Shown: positions 1 to 5,798, counted from the stretch's first letter. The stretch: DNA of 12,836 bases from RGIG9041 sp045541455 (GCA_045541455.1 JAZQJA010000057.1:1-12836), one strand, 5' to 3'. The notes: a model not told the origin generated them from the letters alone. Numbers and translations: made by a program.

Positions 1-123
1 CACTTTTCAGCGTCATGGGCAGACAGCGGTTTGAAACTTAAAAATAGAATTAAAAAACTGTTAGGTCCTGCACTTACATCATTTGTAATCAGCATCAAAC
101 GGCTTTTTAAAAACGGAGAATAG
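1..123 (+). CDS. C-terminal end of a glycosyltransferase (partial)
   Basis: Frame 1 is open from the left edge to a TAG stop, giving the last 40 residues of a protein that begins outside the window. The peptide starts HFSASW and ends in a basic, amphipathic tail (KLKNRIKKLLGP, then IKRLFKNGE). An H-x-x-x-SW motif followed by a lysine-rich tail is typical of the end of sugar-transferase proteins of the DXD/Och1-like (GT32) type found in capsule and exopolysaccharide clusters, but the catalytic part is not visible. The stop codon touches the start codon of the next gene, so the two are surely co-transcribed. That it is coding is fairly sure from position and composition; the family is a guess. 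Confidence 0.6.
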   Translation, partial: HFSASWADSGLKLKNRIKKLLGPALTSFVISIKRLFKNGE

Positions 124-1185
124 ATGAATTATTATATTGCAGAAAAAAACACAATAGCGGCGGCTCACCGCACGGCAGGTATTAAAGCACGGGACGATGC
201 CGATGCAATTATGCAAAAAGCGGGGTTTTGCCCAATAACCGTTACCGCACCGCAAGACAGGGAAAACCTTTCGCGCATTAACAAACTGCTTGTGCATTTT
301 AAGGTGGTTTGGTGCTGGAATAAGGCAGTTAAATCAGTAAAGGCAGGGGACTGTGTATTATTACAGTTTCCGGCAGTAAATCACAGCATATTTTTAGACA
401 GCGTTATTAAAAAACTTAAAAACAAAAATGTTAAGGTTGCAGCACTTTTGCACGACCTTGAACTGCTTAGGCTGTCACTTGAGGGTGAGTCGGGTGCGGC
501 ACAAAGCTGGCGCCTTAAAAAAGAGGAATTGTCGGTTATGCGGCTGTTTGACAAAATAATTGTGCATAACGATAAAATGCTTGACTATATAAACAGAGAA
601 ATGGGCATTGAAAAAGACCGGCTTGTAAACCTTGAAATTTTTGATTATCTGTGTGAAATTCCGCCGCAAAAGACGGTTGAAAATTTCCGCTCGGTAATAA
701 TTGCGGGCAACTTAAACCCGCAAAAATGTAAGTATGTTTACAATCTGCCCGAAAATGTATGCTTTGAACTGTACGGGCCGAATTTTAAAGGCGAAAATGC
801 CGGGAACATTACTTATCACGGCTCGTTTGACCCAAAAGAATTACCCTTTGTGCTGTCAGGTGGTTTTGGGCTTGTGTGGGACGGCGTGTCGGCTGATACT
901 TGCACAGGTGTGTGGGGCGAGTATTTAAAATACAACAACCCTCATAAAACATCGCTGTATCTTGCAAGCGGAATACCTGTTGTTATATGGGACAAAGCGG
1001 CACTTGCCGATTTTGTAATAAAAAACGGTTGCGGAATTGCGGTGGGCTCGCTTTGTGAGTTAAAGGACAGGCTTGATAAAATAACACCGCAGATGTATGT
1101 AACAATGCGTCAAAACGCTATGGCGGTTTCAAAAAAACTTACAGACGGATATTTTCTTAACAAAGCGATAGGGGAGGTATGTTGA
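124..1185 (+). CDS. Gtf3/galactofuranosyltransferase-like glycosyltransferase
   Basis: This 353-residue soluble protein resembles the Gtf3/beta-1,6-galactofuranosyltransferase-like family of GT-B enzymes, which add a sugar to a growing surface polysaccharide or glycoprotein glycan on the cytoplasmic side. Recognisable family blocks are LLHDLELLR (about residues 107-115), FDKIIVHNDKMLDYI (about 139-153), YHGSFDPKELP (about 235-245) and, most diagnostic, KYNNPHKTSLYLASGIPVV (about 279-297) followed by WDKAALADFV. The last block is the nucleotide-sugar-binding region of the C-terminal domain. The start is ATG directly after the previous stop, with GGAG at 115-118 as ribosome binding site. The gene overlaps the next one by one base (TGATG at 1183-1187), showing translational coupling with the polymerase. 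The exact sugar donor and acceptor cannot be read from sequence. Confidence 0.8.
   Translation: MNYYIAEKNTIAAAHRTAGIKARDDADAIMQKAGFCPITVTAPQDRENLSRINKLLVHFKVVWCWNKAVKSVKAGDCVLLQFPAVNHSIFLDSVIKKLKNKNVKVAALLHDLELLRLSLEGESGAAQSWRLKKEELSVMRLFDKIIVHNDKMLDYINREMGIEKDRLVNLEIFDYLCEIPPQKTVENFRSVIIAGNLNPQKCKYVYNLPENVCFELYGPNFKGENAGNITYHGSFDPKELPFVLSGGFGLVWDGVSADTCTGVWGEYLKYNNPHKTSLYLASGIPVVIWDKAALADFVIKNGCGIAVGSLCELKDRLDKITPQMYVTMRQNAMAVSKKLTDGYFLNKAIGEVC
1173..1177 (+). promoter_or_regulatory. GGAGG ribosome binding site that sets the polymerase start
   Basis: GGAGG lies only one base before the ATG at 1179 but seven bases before the ATG at 1185. The second spacing is normal, so translation should begin at 1185, using the A of the preceding TGA stop as its first base. 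Confidence 0.75.
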
Positions 1186-2528
1186 TGCTTCAACTTATCA
1201 TTTTACTTTTAGGACTTGCGGGCATAACATATATTTGTTACCGCTTAAACGACGGTGCTGTGTTATCACCGCAGTTTGCTTTTGCCGCTTGCTTTATACC
1301 TCAAACGGCGTATGCTTTCTTTTTTATAAATTACTGGAGCATTGATTTGTCGTATAAAACGGTGGGTATTGTACTGTTTGGCGCCGCGTGGTTTGCCGCT
1401 GTGTCATTTTTTATAGCGTGGCTGTTTAACAAGCGCGGTGTACTTATGCCTCCAACCCAGCCGATTGGAAAGACTGATAACAGTATTTGCTGTTCAAAAT
1501 GGCATTTGTGGGCATTTTTGGCGCTTCAGGTTATAACGCTTGTGTGGACACTTGGCTTTTTGATAAATGTTTACGGAAAGTTTGATATTGTCAGCGCAAT
1601 ATCTCACTTTAACGATGTAAACAAGTTTTCAAGCGAAACGATTGAACTTCCATTTATACTGGGTAAACTTAAAATACTGTCAATTGCATCGGGTTATATT
1701 TTTTCATACCTTTTGTTCCACGGTATTATAAACAAGTATGCAACACATCGCATTTTGATAGTGCTGAATATTTTGTTTTGTTTTGTAAATTCACTTATCA
1801 CGGGAAGTCGTACCGACTTGTTTCAAATGCTGTGCGCATTTGTTGTTCAGTTTTATTTTATTTACGGTAAAGCGTACGGCTGGAAAATTAAAATCAGCTT
1901 TAAAGCGGGCGCTTTGCTTGCGGGTGCGGCACTTTTACTTGTGTTCTCGTTTCAAGGGCTTGGAAATTTGCTCGGACGTGGCGACACACGTAATGTGTTT
2001 GAATATATAGGTATCTATTTGTCTGCCGAACTTAAAAACCTTGACACTTTTGTAAGAGAAGGTCAGTTTGGTGCACCGATTGAACGTTGGCAAACGCTTA
2101 TTGCGGTTGTAAACCTTGTAGGACAGCGGTTTGGTATGCCGCATCTTGTGCACAAGTTTGACTTGCCGTTTAAAACGGTAAATGGCCGCGACCTTGGTAA
2201 TGTTGCTACCACATTTTATGCGTTTTTATACGACGGCGGTTTTTGGGGCGTTGTAATTTTTGTCGCATTTATGGCTGTTATTTGTCAGGTGGTATATCGG
2301 TTTTGTACCAGAAAAACAAAAAATAACAGCGCACTGTCAGTATCAACTGTTATATATTCATATATATTCTTTACTATCGTATTTTCATTTTTCTCAAACA
2401 AGTTTTACGAGCATATTTTCTCGCCGTACTTTGTTTATCTAATAGTGTTCTGGTTGCTTTTAAAGGTATATTTTGAGTATTTTACCATTGACCGAGTAAA
2501 AGAGATTTTTAACAAAATCAAAAAATAA
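1185..2528 (+). CDS. Wzy-like oligosaccharide repeat-unit polymerase
   Basis: This is a 447-residue, very hydrophobic protein with roughly ten to twelve predicted membrane segments by eye, beginning with LQLIILLLGLAGITYICYRL. The pattern fits the oligosaccharide repeat-unit polymerase (Wzy-like) family, which joins lipid-linked repeat units on the outer face of the membrane. A central SLITGSRTDLFQML stretch, a GRGDTRNVFEYIGIYLSAEL stretch before the large extracytoplasmic loop, and a late aromatic-rich helix block (SFFSNKFYEHIFSPYFVYL) are the sort of features seen in this family; there is no strict catalytic motif. The start at 1185 is preferred over 1179 because of ribosome-binding-site spacing. 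It sits directly after a glycosyltransferase and is followed by a terminator, so it is the last gene of the polysaccharide operon. A flippase or other multispanning glycan protein is the main alternative. Confidence 0.75.
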   Translation: MLQLIILLLGLAGITYICYRLNDGAVLSPQFAFAACFIPQTAYAFFFINYWSIDLSYKTVGIVLFGAAWFAAVSFFIAWLFNKRGVLMPPTQPIGKTDNSICCSKWHLWAFLALQVITLVWTLGFLINVYGKFDIVSAISHFNDVNKFSSETIELPFILGKLKILSIASGYIFSYLLFHGIINKYATHRILIVLNILFCFVNSLITGSRTDLFQMLCAFVVQFYFIYGKAYGWKIKISFKAGALLAGAALLLVFSFQGLGNLLGRGDTRNVFEYIGIYLSAELKNLDTFVREGQFGAPIERWQTLIAVVNLVGQRFGMPHLVHKFDLPFKTVNGRDLGNVATTFYAFLYDGGFWGVVIFVAFMAVICQVVYRFCTRKTKNNSALSVSTVIYSYIFFTIVFSFFSNKFYEHIFSPYFVYLIVFWLLLKVYFEYFTIDRVKEIFNKIKK

Positions 2529-2551
2529 AAAAGAGCCATAGGCTCTTTTTT
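2527..2551. terminator. Bidirectional intrinsic terminator after the polysaccharide operon
   Basis: AAAAAAGAGCC (2527-2537) pairs perfectly with GGCTCTTTTTT (2541-2551) around an ATA loop. It has a T run on the plus strand after the polymerase stop, and on the minus strand it also ends in a T run. It could have served as the original terminator of the malic enzyme gene before the 784-bp unit was placed between them. Confidence 0.88.
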
Positions 2552-2561
2552 ATTTTATTAT

Positions 2562-2586
2562 ATTATATTCTTGCAACGCCGGTTTC
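2562..2586 (-). repeat. 25-bp direct repeat, distal copy (duplicated malic enzyme 3' end)
   Basis: This stretch is identical over 25 bases to 3346-3370. Read on the minus strand it would encode ETGVARI followed by TAA, the exact C-terminus of the malic enzyme, but here it is detached from that gene. It is followed on the minus strand by AT-rich sequence and the hairpin at 2527-2551, just where the end of a normal gene would be. One further mismatch-plus-three-match extension exists on the inner side (2587-2590 versus 3371-3374). Confidence 0.92.
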
Positions 2587-3052
2587 ATTTAAAATAATAT
2601 TTTGAATTTTCGTCTTCGTTTTGAACAATATCAACCATTTCTTCCAAAATAAAAAATGATTCTGATTTGTTTCTTAATATCACTATTACAAGCATATCGT
2701 TGTGCACTATCCTTTTGGTAATAAGAATAGGTTTTTCACCAATAATTGCTGTGTCGTTATCTATTTTTTTAAATAATTGCAGTGTTTGGGTTGATGGCTT
2801 ATGCTGACTGTCTATCGAACAACTTGATATGACCGCATTTTCTTTAAAATCCAAAAAATATTGAACGCTGTTATTTTTTGAAAACTCAGCATAACCTTTT
2901 TCAAAATCATAGTCGGTTATTTCTATCCACTTGCACATACCATTGTTGTTTTCAAATCCAAATTCGTTTAAGTCAAACGCTTTTTCTTTATTACACCCAA
3001 ATAATACGGTAACAGATAAAAATATTAGTAATATAATAGATGTCTTTTTCAT
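2585..3052 (-). CDS. Small predicted lipoprotein of unknown function
   Basis: This 155-residue protein starts with a lipoprotein signal peptide: MKKT, a hydrophobic run (SIILLIFLSVTV) and the lipobox LFGC, with the lipid-bearing cysteine at about residue 20. It should be anchored to the outer face of the cytoplasmic membrane. The mature part is small, acidic and mixed in character (EKAFDLNEFGFENNNGMCKW, then alternating short beta-like stretches) with no enzyme motif I recognise. The start is ATG at 3052 with AAGGAG at 3061-3066, eight bases upstream. The TGA stop uses two bases of the 25-bp repeat, so the C-terminus lies exactly at the repeat junction and may have been set by the rearrangement. 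The gene is preceded by a structured leader ending in a terminator, so expression is probably conditional. The function is unknown. Confidence 0.8.
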   Translation of the reverse strand: MKKTSIILLIFLSVTVLFGCNKEKAFDLNEFGFENNNGMCKWIEITDYDFEKGYAEFSKNNSVQYFLDFKENAVISSCSIDSQHKPSTQTLQLFKKIDNDTAIIGEKPILITKRIVHNDMLVIVILRNKSESFFILEEMVDIVQNEDENSKYYFK

Positions 3053-3070
3053 ATTATTTTCTCCTTAATT

Positions 3071-3098
3071 AAAAAAGCACACCCCGAAGAGTGTGCCG
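3071..3098 (-). terminator. Leader terminator in front of the lipoprotein gene
   Basis: Read on the minus strand, GCACACTC and GGGTGTGC-type arms (3077-3096) form an eight-pair stem, one of them a U-G pair, closed by a C(UUCG)G tetraloop and followed at once by six T residues (3071-3076). This is a textbook intrinsic terminator, placed only five bases before the AAGGAG of the lipoprotein gene. It would stop transcripts before the gene unless it is prevented from forming. Confidence 0.85.
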
Positions 3099-3222
3099 AA
3101 AAAGTGCTCTCTCGGTTTCGCTACCACACTACACCGACTTCCAACACGGAAATAAGAGAGACACCTTTTACCAAAGGATAGTCTCTCGTGTTAGAAGTCA
3201 ATTATTTAAAAGTAGTGTGGTA
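3099..3222 (-). promoter_or_regulatory. Long rod-shaped leader RNA, candidate riboswitch/attenuator or small RNA
   Basis: On the minus strand this leader folds into a 101-nt rod (3122-3222). The basal stem is 11 perfect pairs (3122-3132 with 3212-3222). An uneven internal loop of 12 and 3 bases follows. Next is a stem of about 13 pairs with one U-G (3136-3148 with 3187-3199), then GAGAGAC/GTCTCTC (3156-3162 with 3181-3187, sharing an end base with the previous stem), and a terminal CCTTT/AAAGG hairpin (3164-3168 with 3173-3177). A 25-base link then leads into the terminator. The 3' arm of the basal stem contains AGUGUG, which is also complementary to CACACU in the 5' arm of the terminator, so rod closure and terminator disruption exclude each other. 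The layout recalls a T-box or other attenuator, but the T-box consensus (UGGNACCGCG) is not matched. The ligand is unknown. Confidence 0.6.
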
Positions 3223-3229
3223 TATTATT

Positions 3230-3258
3230 ATGCTATCATAATTTTTTAATTTATGCAA
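3230..3258 (-). promoter_or_regulatory. Predicted promoter of the lipoprotein leader
   Basis: On the minus strand TTGCAT (3253-3258) and TAGCAT (3230-3235) are 17 bases apart, and the -10 is preceded by TGA, giving an extended TGn -10. Transcription would begin near 3223, right at the foot of the rod-shaped leader hairpin. The hexamers are only fair matches to consensus; the position relative to the hairpin is the stronger argument. Confidence 0.5.
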
Positions 3259-3271
3259 CTGTTCTTGTAAT

Positions 3272-3308
3272 AAAAATGGCACTTTCAAGTTGTGAAAGTG
3301 CCATTTTT
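3272..3308. terminator. Bidirectional terminator downstream of malic enzyme
   Basis: AAAAATGGCACTTTCA (3272-3287) pairs over 16 bases with 3293-3308 around a five-base loop, with T runs at both sides. On the minus strand it follows the malic enzyme stop by about 38 bases and insulates the lipoprotein promoter from the malate operon. It lies inside the repeat-bounded unit, so the malic enzyme now uses a terminator that came with that unit. Confidence 0.87.
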
Positions 3309-3345
3309 CGTTTTTGTGTATTGTAAAAATTTTATATTCTTTTTA

Positions 3346-3370
3346 ATTATATTCTTGCAACGCCGGTTTC
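3346..3370 (-). repeat. 25-bp direct repeat, gene-borne copy (end of malic enzyme gene)
   Basis: This copy is part of the intact malic enzyme gene and contains its last seven codons and TAA stop. It matches 2562-2586 without a mismatch. Having one copy complete the gene and the other left on the far side of the unit is the pattern left by integration into the 3' end of a gene. Confidence 0.92.
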
Positions 3371-4519
3371 TTTTGCAGTTTTAATAACAGCCTTTGCAAC
3401 AACCTCTGCTACGCGTTTGTCAAGAGCAGGTGCGATTATGTTTTCTTCTGTAATTTCATCATCGGGAATAAGTGATGCAAGAGCAAACGATGTTGCAACC
3501 TTCATTTCCTCATTGATGCATGATGCCCTGCAGTCAAGCGCACCGCGGAAAATACCGGGGAATGCCAAAACGTTGTTTATCTGGTTGGGGAAGTCTGAAC
3601 GGCCTGTACCTACAACGCGTGCACCTGCCTTTTTAGCAAGGTCCGGCATAATTTCGGGTGTTGGGTTTGCCATTGGGAACATAATGGCATCGCTGTTCAT
3701 TGACTTAACCATCTCTTCTGTTACAACGCCGGGAGCCGAAACACCGATAAATACATCAGCGCCTGCCATAGCGTCTTTAAGAGTACCGGTTTTTTTGTCA
3801 AGGTTTGTAACCTTTGCAACCTCTGCCTGTGCTTCGTTAAGCTGCGGGTCACCCTCGCAGATAATACCAAAACGGTCGCAGAAAGTGAGGTTTTTAACAC
3901 CCATATTCATAAGGTGTTTACCAATTGCAATACCGGCGCTGCCTGCACCGTTGATTACAACTTTAACGGTACCGATTTCTTTTTTAACGAGTTTGAGTGC
4001 GTTAATGAGGGCGGCGGCAACAACAATTGCAGTGCCGTGCTGGTCGTCGTGGAAAATCGGAATATCGCAAATTTCTTTAAGTCTTCTTTCAACTTCAAAG
4101 CAACGGGGAGCTGAGATATCCTCTAGGTTAATACCGCCGAAACTGCCTGAGATGAGGTAGATTGTGCGGACAAGTTCGTCAACATCTTTTGAACGGATAC
4201 AAATCGGGAATGCGTCAACATCGGCAAACGCCTTAAAGAGTGCACATTTACCTTCCATAACCGGCATACCTGCCTCGGGGCCGATGTCACCAAGACCTAA
4301 AATCGCAGTACCGTCGGTGATAACTGCAACAAGGTTTGAACGGCGTGTAAGTTCAAACGATTTGTTATAATCCTTGTTGATTTCAAGACAAGGCTCTGCA
4401 ACACCGGGGGTGTATGCAAGTGATAAGTCTTCTCTTGTATTGATGGGAGCGCGTGAGATAACCTCAATTTTGCCGCCCCACTCGTAATGCTTTTTAAGTG
4501 ATTGCTGTCTTATATCCAT
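3347..4519 (-). CDS. NAD(P)-dependent malic enzyme (oxaloacetate-type short bacterial form)
   Basis: Malic enzyme oxidatively decarboxylates L-malate to pyruvate and CO2 with NAD(P)+ and a divalent metal, in the cytoplasm. The 390-residue length is normal for the short bacterial form. Key blocks are YTPGVAEPCLEI with the catalytic tyrosine near residue 36, DGTAILGLGDIGPEAGMPVMEGK with the catalytic lysine near 91, INLEDISAPRC and FHDDQHGTA with metal-binding acidic residues near 133-134 and 158-159, the dinucleotide loop GAGSAG (191-196), and the C-terminal FPMANPTPE and SDFPNQINNVLAFPGIFRGA blocks. The start is ATG at 4519, eight bases after AAGGAG (4528-4533); an in-frame GTG at 4528 overlaps that site and is rejected. 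It follows the Ldh_2-type dehydrogenase by 17 bases in one operon. The cofactor preference cannot be decided by eye. Its last 25 bp are duplicated at 2562-2586. Confidence 0.95.
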   Translation of the reverse strand: MDIRQQSLKKHYEWGGKIEVISRAPINTREDLSLAYTPGVAEPCLEINKDYNKSFELTRRSNLVAVITDGTAILGLGDIGPEAGMPVMEGKCALFKAFADVDAFPICIRSKDVDELVRTIYLISGSFGGINLEDISAPRCFEVERRLKEICDIPIFHDDQHGTAIVVAAALINALKLVKKEIGTVKVVINGAGSAGIAIGKHLMNMGVKNLTFCDRFGIICEGDPQLNEAQAEVAKVTNLDKKTGTLKDAMAGADVFIGVSAPGVVTEEMVKSMNSDAIMFPMANPTPEIMPDLAKKAGARVVGTGRSDFPNQINNVLAFPGIFRGALDCRASCINEEMKVATSFALASLIPDDEITEENIIAPALDKRVAEVVAKAVIKTAKETGVARI

Positions 4520-4527
4520 TGTTGGCA

Positions 4528-4533
4528 CTCCTT
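4528..4533 (-). promoter_or_regulatory. AAGGAG ribosome binding site that sets the malic enzyme start
   Basis: The site is eight bases before ATG 4519. It overlaps the first base of the upstream in-frame GTG at 4528, so that longer start cannot be used with it. Confidence 0.8.
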
Positions 4534-4536
4534 ATA

Positions 4537-5646
4537 TTAGTCTTCCCAAGGGAACTTGTAATCTAACTTTAATTCATCACGTACTGCGTTAAACTCAGCC
4601 TGTACTGACTCGTTTATCGGAACGCCGTCTTTACGTGCAAGGCGGATTTCGTATTCTTTTTCACCTGCGGTGTAGATTCTCTCAGCGCCGGGAACCTTTT
4701 GTGCGCCGCGTACCTGACGGATGATGTCGCCTGCTTTTTTACGGCAAACGTCTTCGCCGAGGAAGTGGTCTGTATCAATTGCTATAAAGAAGTGGCCGAG
4801 GTGGTAGGGAACCTTTTCGCCGTTTTCACCCTTGCCTGTAAGAGCCTTACCGTAGTTGCCGTCTTGAAGAACTGCCGAAAGAAGTTCAACAAACATAGCA
4901 AAGCCGTAGCCTTTGTAGCCTGCCTGCTCCTCTGTAGGTCCGCCGAGTGTGCAAAGAGCAGCTTCACCTTTAGCCATTGTCTTGAGTGCATCAGCAGAAG
5001 TGCCCTCGTATGCTTTACCGTCAACGCCGATAAGTGCGCCTTCAGGAGCATCTTTACCGATACGAGCGTAGTACTCAAGTTTACCGTTCTGGTAGGTTGA
5101 AGTAGCTGCGTCAAAGTTAAAGTCAAATGGCTCGTCTGTAGGAACGCCGAGAGTAAGTGGGTTTGTACCGAACATACCCTCAACACCGAAGGTAGGAGCA
5201 ACTGTAGGACGAGCGTTTGTACCTGTCATACCAATACAACCCTCTGCCGCTGCCATTGATGTGTAGTAGCCTGCGATACCGTAATGGCAGGAGTTGCGGA
5301 CAACAACCATACCCATGCCGTATTCTTTAGCCTTGTCTATAGCCATTCTCATAGCCTTGTAGCCGATAACCTGTCCCATGCCGTCGTGTCCGTCTACAAC
5401 TGCGGTGGTGGGGGTTTCTTTGATAATTTCAAAGTTTGTTACGGGGTTTTGAATGCCGTCTTTAATTCTGTCAAGATAAACGGGTTTAAAGCGGTTAACA
5501 CCGTGTGATTCAATACCTCTTTTATCTGACTCTAAAAGAACATCAGCACAAATTTCTGCATCTTCTCTGGGAATACCGTAACCGACAAACGAATCGATTA
5601 CGAAATTGGTGATTGTTTTCCAATCTACAATGTTTGTTTTTGCCAT
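4537..5646 (-). CDS. Ldh_2-family malate/lactate-type dehydrogenase
   Basis: This 369-residue protein belongs to the Ldh_2 (type 2 malate/L-lactate dehydrogenase, YlbC/AllD/ComC-like) family of NAD(P)-dependent 2-hydroxyacid dehydrogenases, which are unrelated to the Rossmann-fold LDH/MDH. Family marks are DKRGIESHGVNRF with the S-H-G near residues 47-49, VVRNSCHYGIAGYY with the conserved histidine near 121, MFGTNPLTLGVPT (about 158-170), and GYKGYGFAMFVELLSAVL (about 243-260). Because the next gene is malic enzyme, malate to oxaloacetate is the likeliest reaction, but relatives act on lactate, sulfolactate or ureidoglycolate. The start is ATG at 5646 with AGGAGG at 5656-5661; a longer in-frame TTG start at 5676 would translate the ribosome binding site itself and part of the terminator tail, so it is rejected. 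The gene is read from a consensus promoter through a terminator-containing leader. Confidence 0.9.
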   Translation of the reverse strand: MAKTNIVDWKTITNFVIDSFVGYGIPREDAEICADVLLESDKRGIESHGVNRFKPVYLDRIKDGIQNPVTNFEIIKETPTTAVVDGHDGMGQVIGYKAMRMAIDKAKEYGMGMVVVRNSCHYGIAGYYTSMAAAEGCIGMTGTNARPTVAPTFGVEGMFGTNPLTLGVPTDEPFDFNFDAATSTYQNGKLEYYARIGKDAPEGALIGVDGKAYEGTSADALKTMAKGEAALCTLGGPTEEQAGYKGYGFAMFVELLSAVLQDGNYGKALTGKGENGEKVPYHLGHFFIAIDTDHFLGEDVCRKKAGDIIRQVRGAQKVPGAERIYTAGEKEYEIRLARKDGVPINESVQAEFNAVRDELKLDYKFPWED

Positions 5647-5655
5647 TTTAAGTAT

Positions 5656-5661
5656 CCTCCT
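5656..5661 (-). promoter_or_regulatory. AGGAGG ribosome binding site that sets the dehydrogenase start
   Basis: A perfect AGGAGG stands nine bases before ATG 5646. It lies inside the reading frame of the longer TTG-initiated version, which argues against that version. Confidence 0.85.
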
Positions 5662-5674
5662 AATATTTACGGAC

Positions 5675-5714
5675 AAAAAAAGAGTGCACTTATCTTAGGT
5701 GATAAGTGCACTCT
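5675..5714 (-). terminator. Leader terminator upstream of the malate operon
   Basis: On the minus strand a perfect 14-bp stem (5681-5694 with 5701-5714) around a six-base loop is followed by seven T residues. It lies between the promoter and the ribosome binding site of the dehydrogenase gene, so it either attenuates the operon or ends a short leader transcript of about 60 nt. There is no gene upstream on this strand that it could otherwise terminate. Confidence 0.85.
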
Positions 5715-5742
5715 CAATTCTCTCCGTGCTTTTACAAGATAG

Positions 5743-5771
5743 ATTATATAAAATTTATAACTAAATGTCAA
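5743..5771 (-). promoter_or_regulatory. Consensus sigma-A promoter of the malate operon
   Basis: On the minus strand TTGACA (5766-5771) and TATAAT (5743-5748) are separated by exactly 17 bases, a perfect match to the housekeeping consensus. Transcription should start near 5736, giving a leader of about 90 nt that contains the terminator hairpin. Confidence 0.9.
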
Positions 5772-5798
5772 TACGGCAGCAGATAAATTGTTGCAATT

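Larger units (their letters stand above)
2562..3345 (-). other. 784-bp repeat-bounded insertion-like unit carrying a lipoprotein gene
   Basis: The distance between the two 25-bp repeats is 784 bp from start to start. The unit holds one lipoprotein gene, its leader RNA and promoter, and a strong hairpin terminator (3272-3308). Removing one repeat plus the interior would join the malic enzyme stop directly to the terminator at 2527-2551, which is a sensible gene end. The interior is clearly richer in A+T than its neighbours: a hand count gives 15 G+C of 60 at 2641-2700 against 33 of 60 at 3601-3660 in the malic enzyme gene. No integrase or transposase is present inside it. Insertion is an inference; a local duplication is the alternative. 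Confidence 0.55.

Noticed and set aside
3071..3222. Canonical T-box riboswitch
   Set aside because: The helix-bulge-helix shape is similar, but the conserved UGGNACCGCG sequence is not present and the downstream gene is not an amino-acid or tRNA-charging gene.
3122..3222. MITE-like inverted-repeat transposon
   Set aside because: The nested stems, a promoter at one foot and a terminator at the other fit an RNA leader better; no target duplication immediately flanks the inverted arms.
3251..3304. 17-codon leader peptide starting in the terminator at 3272-3308 on the minus strand
   Set aside because: It lies inside the hairpin upstream of the predicted promoter, with no ribosome binding site; it is probably chance.
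3417..4160. 247-residue open frame on the plus strand
   Set aside because: It lies wholly antisense to the malic enzyme gene, whose motifs are complete; the frame is a codon-bias shadow with no family signature or ribosome binding site.
5647..5676. Longer dehydrogenase start at TTG 5676
   Set aside because: It would translate the perfect AGGAGG site and begin in the terminator's T run; ATG 5646 has ideal spacing.
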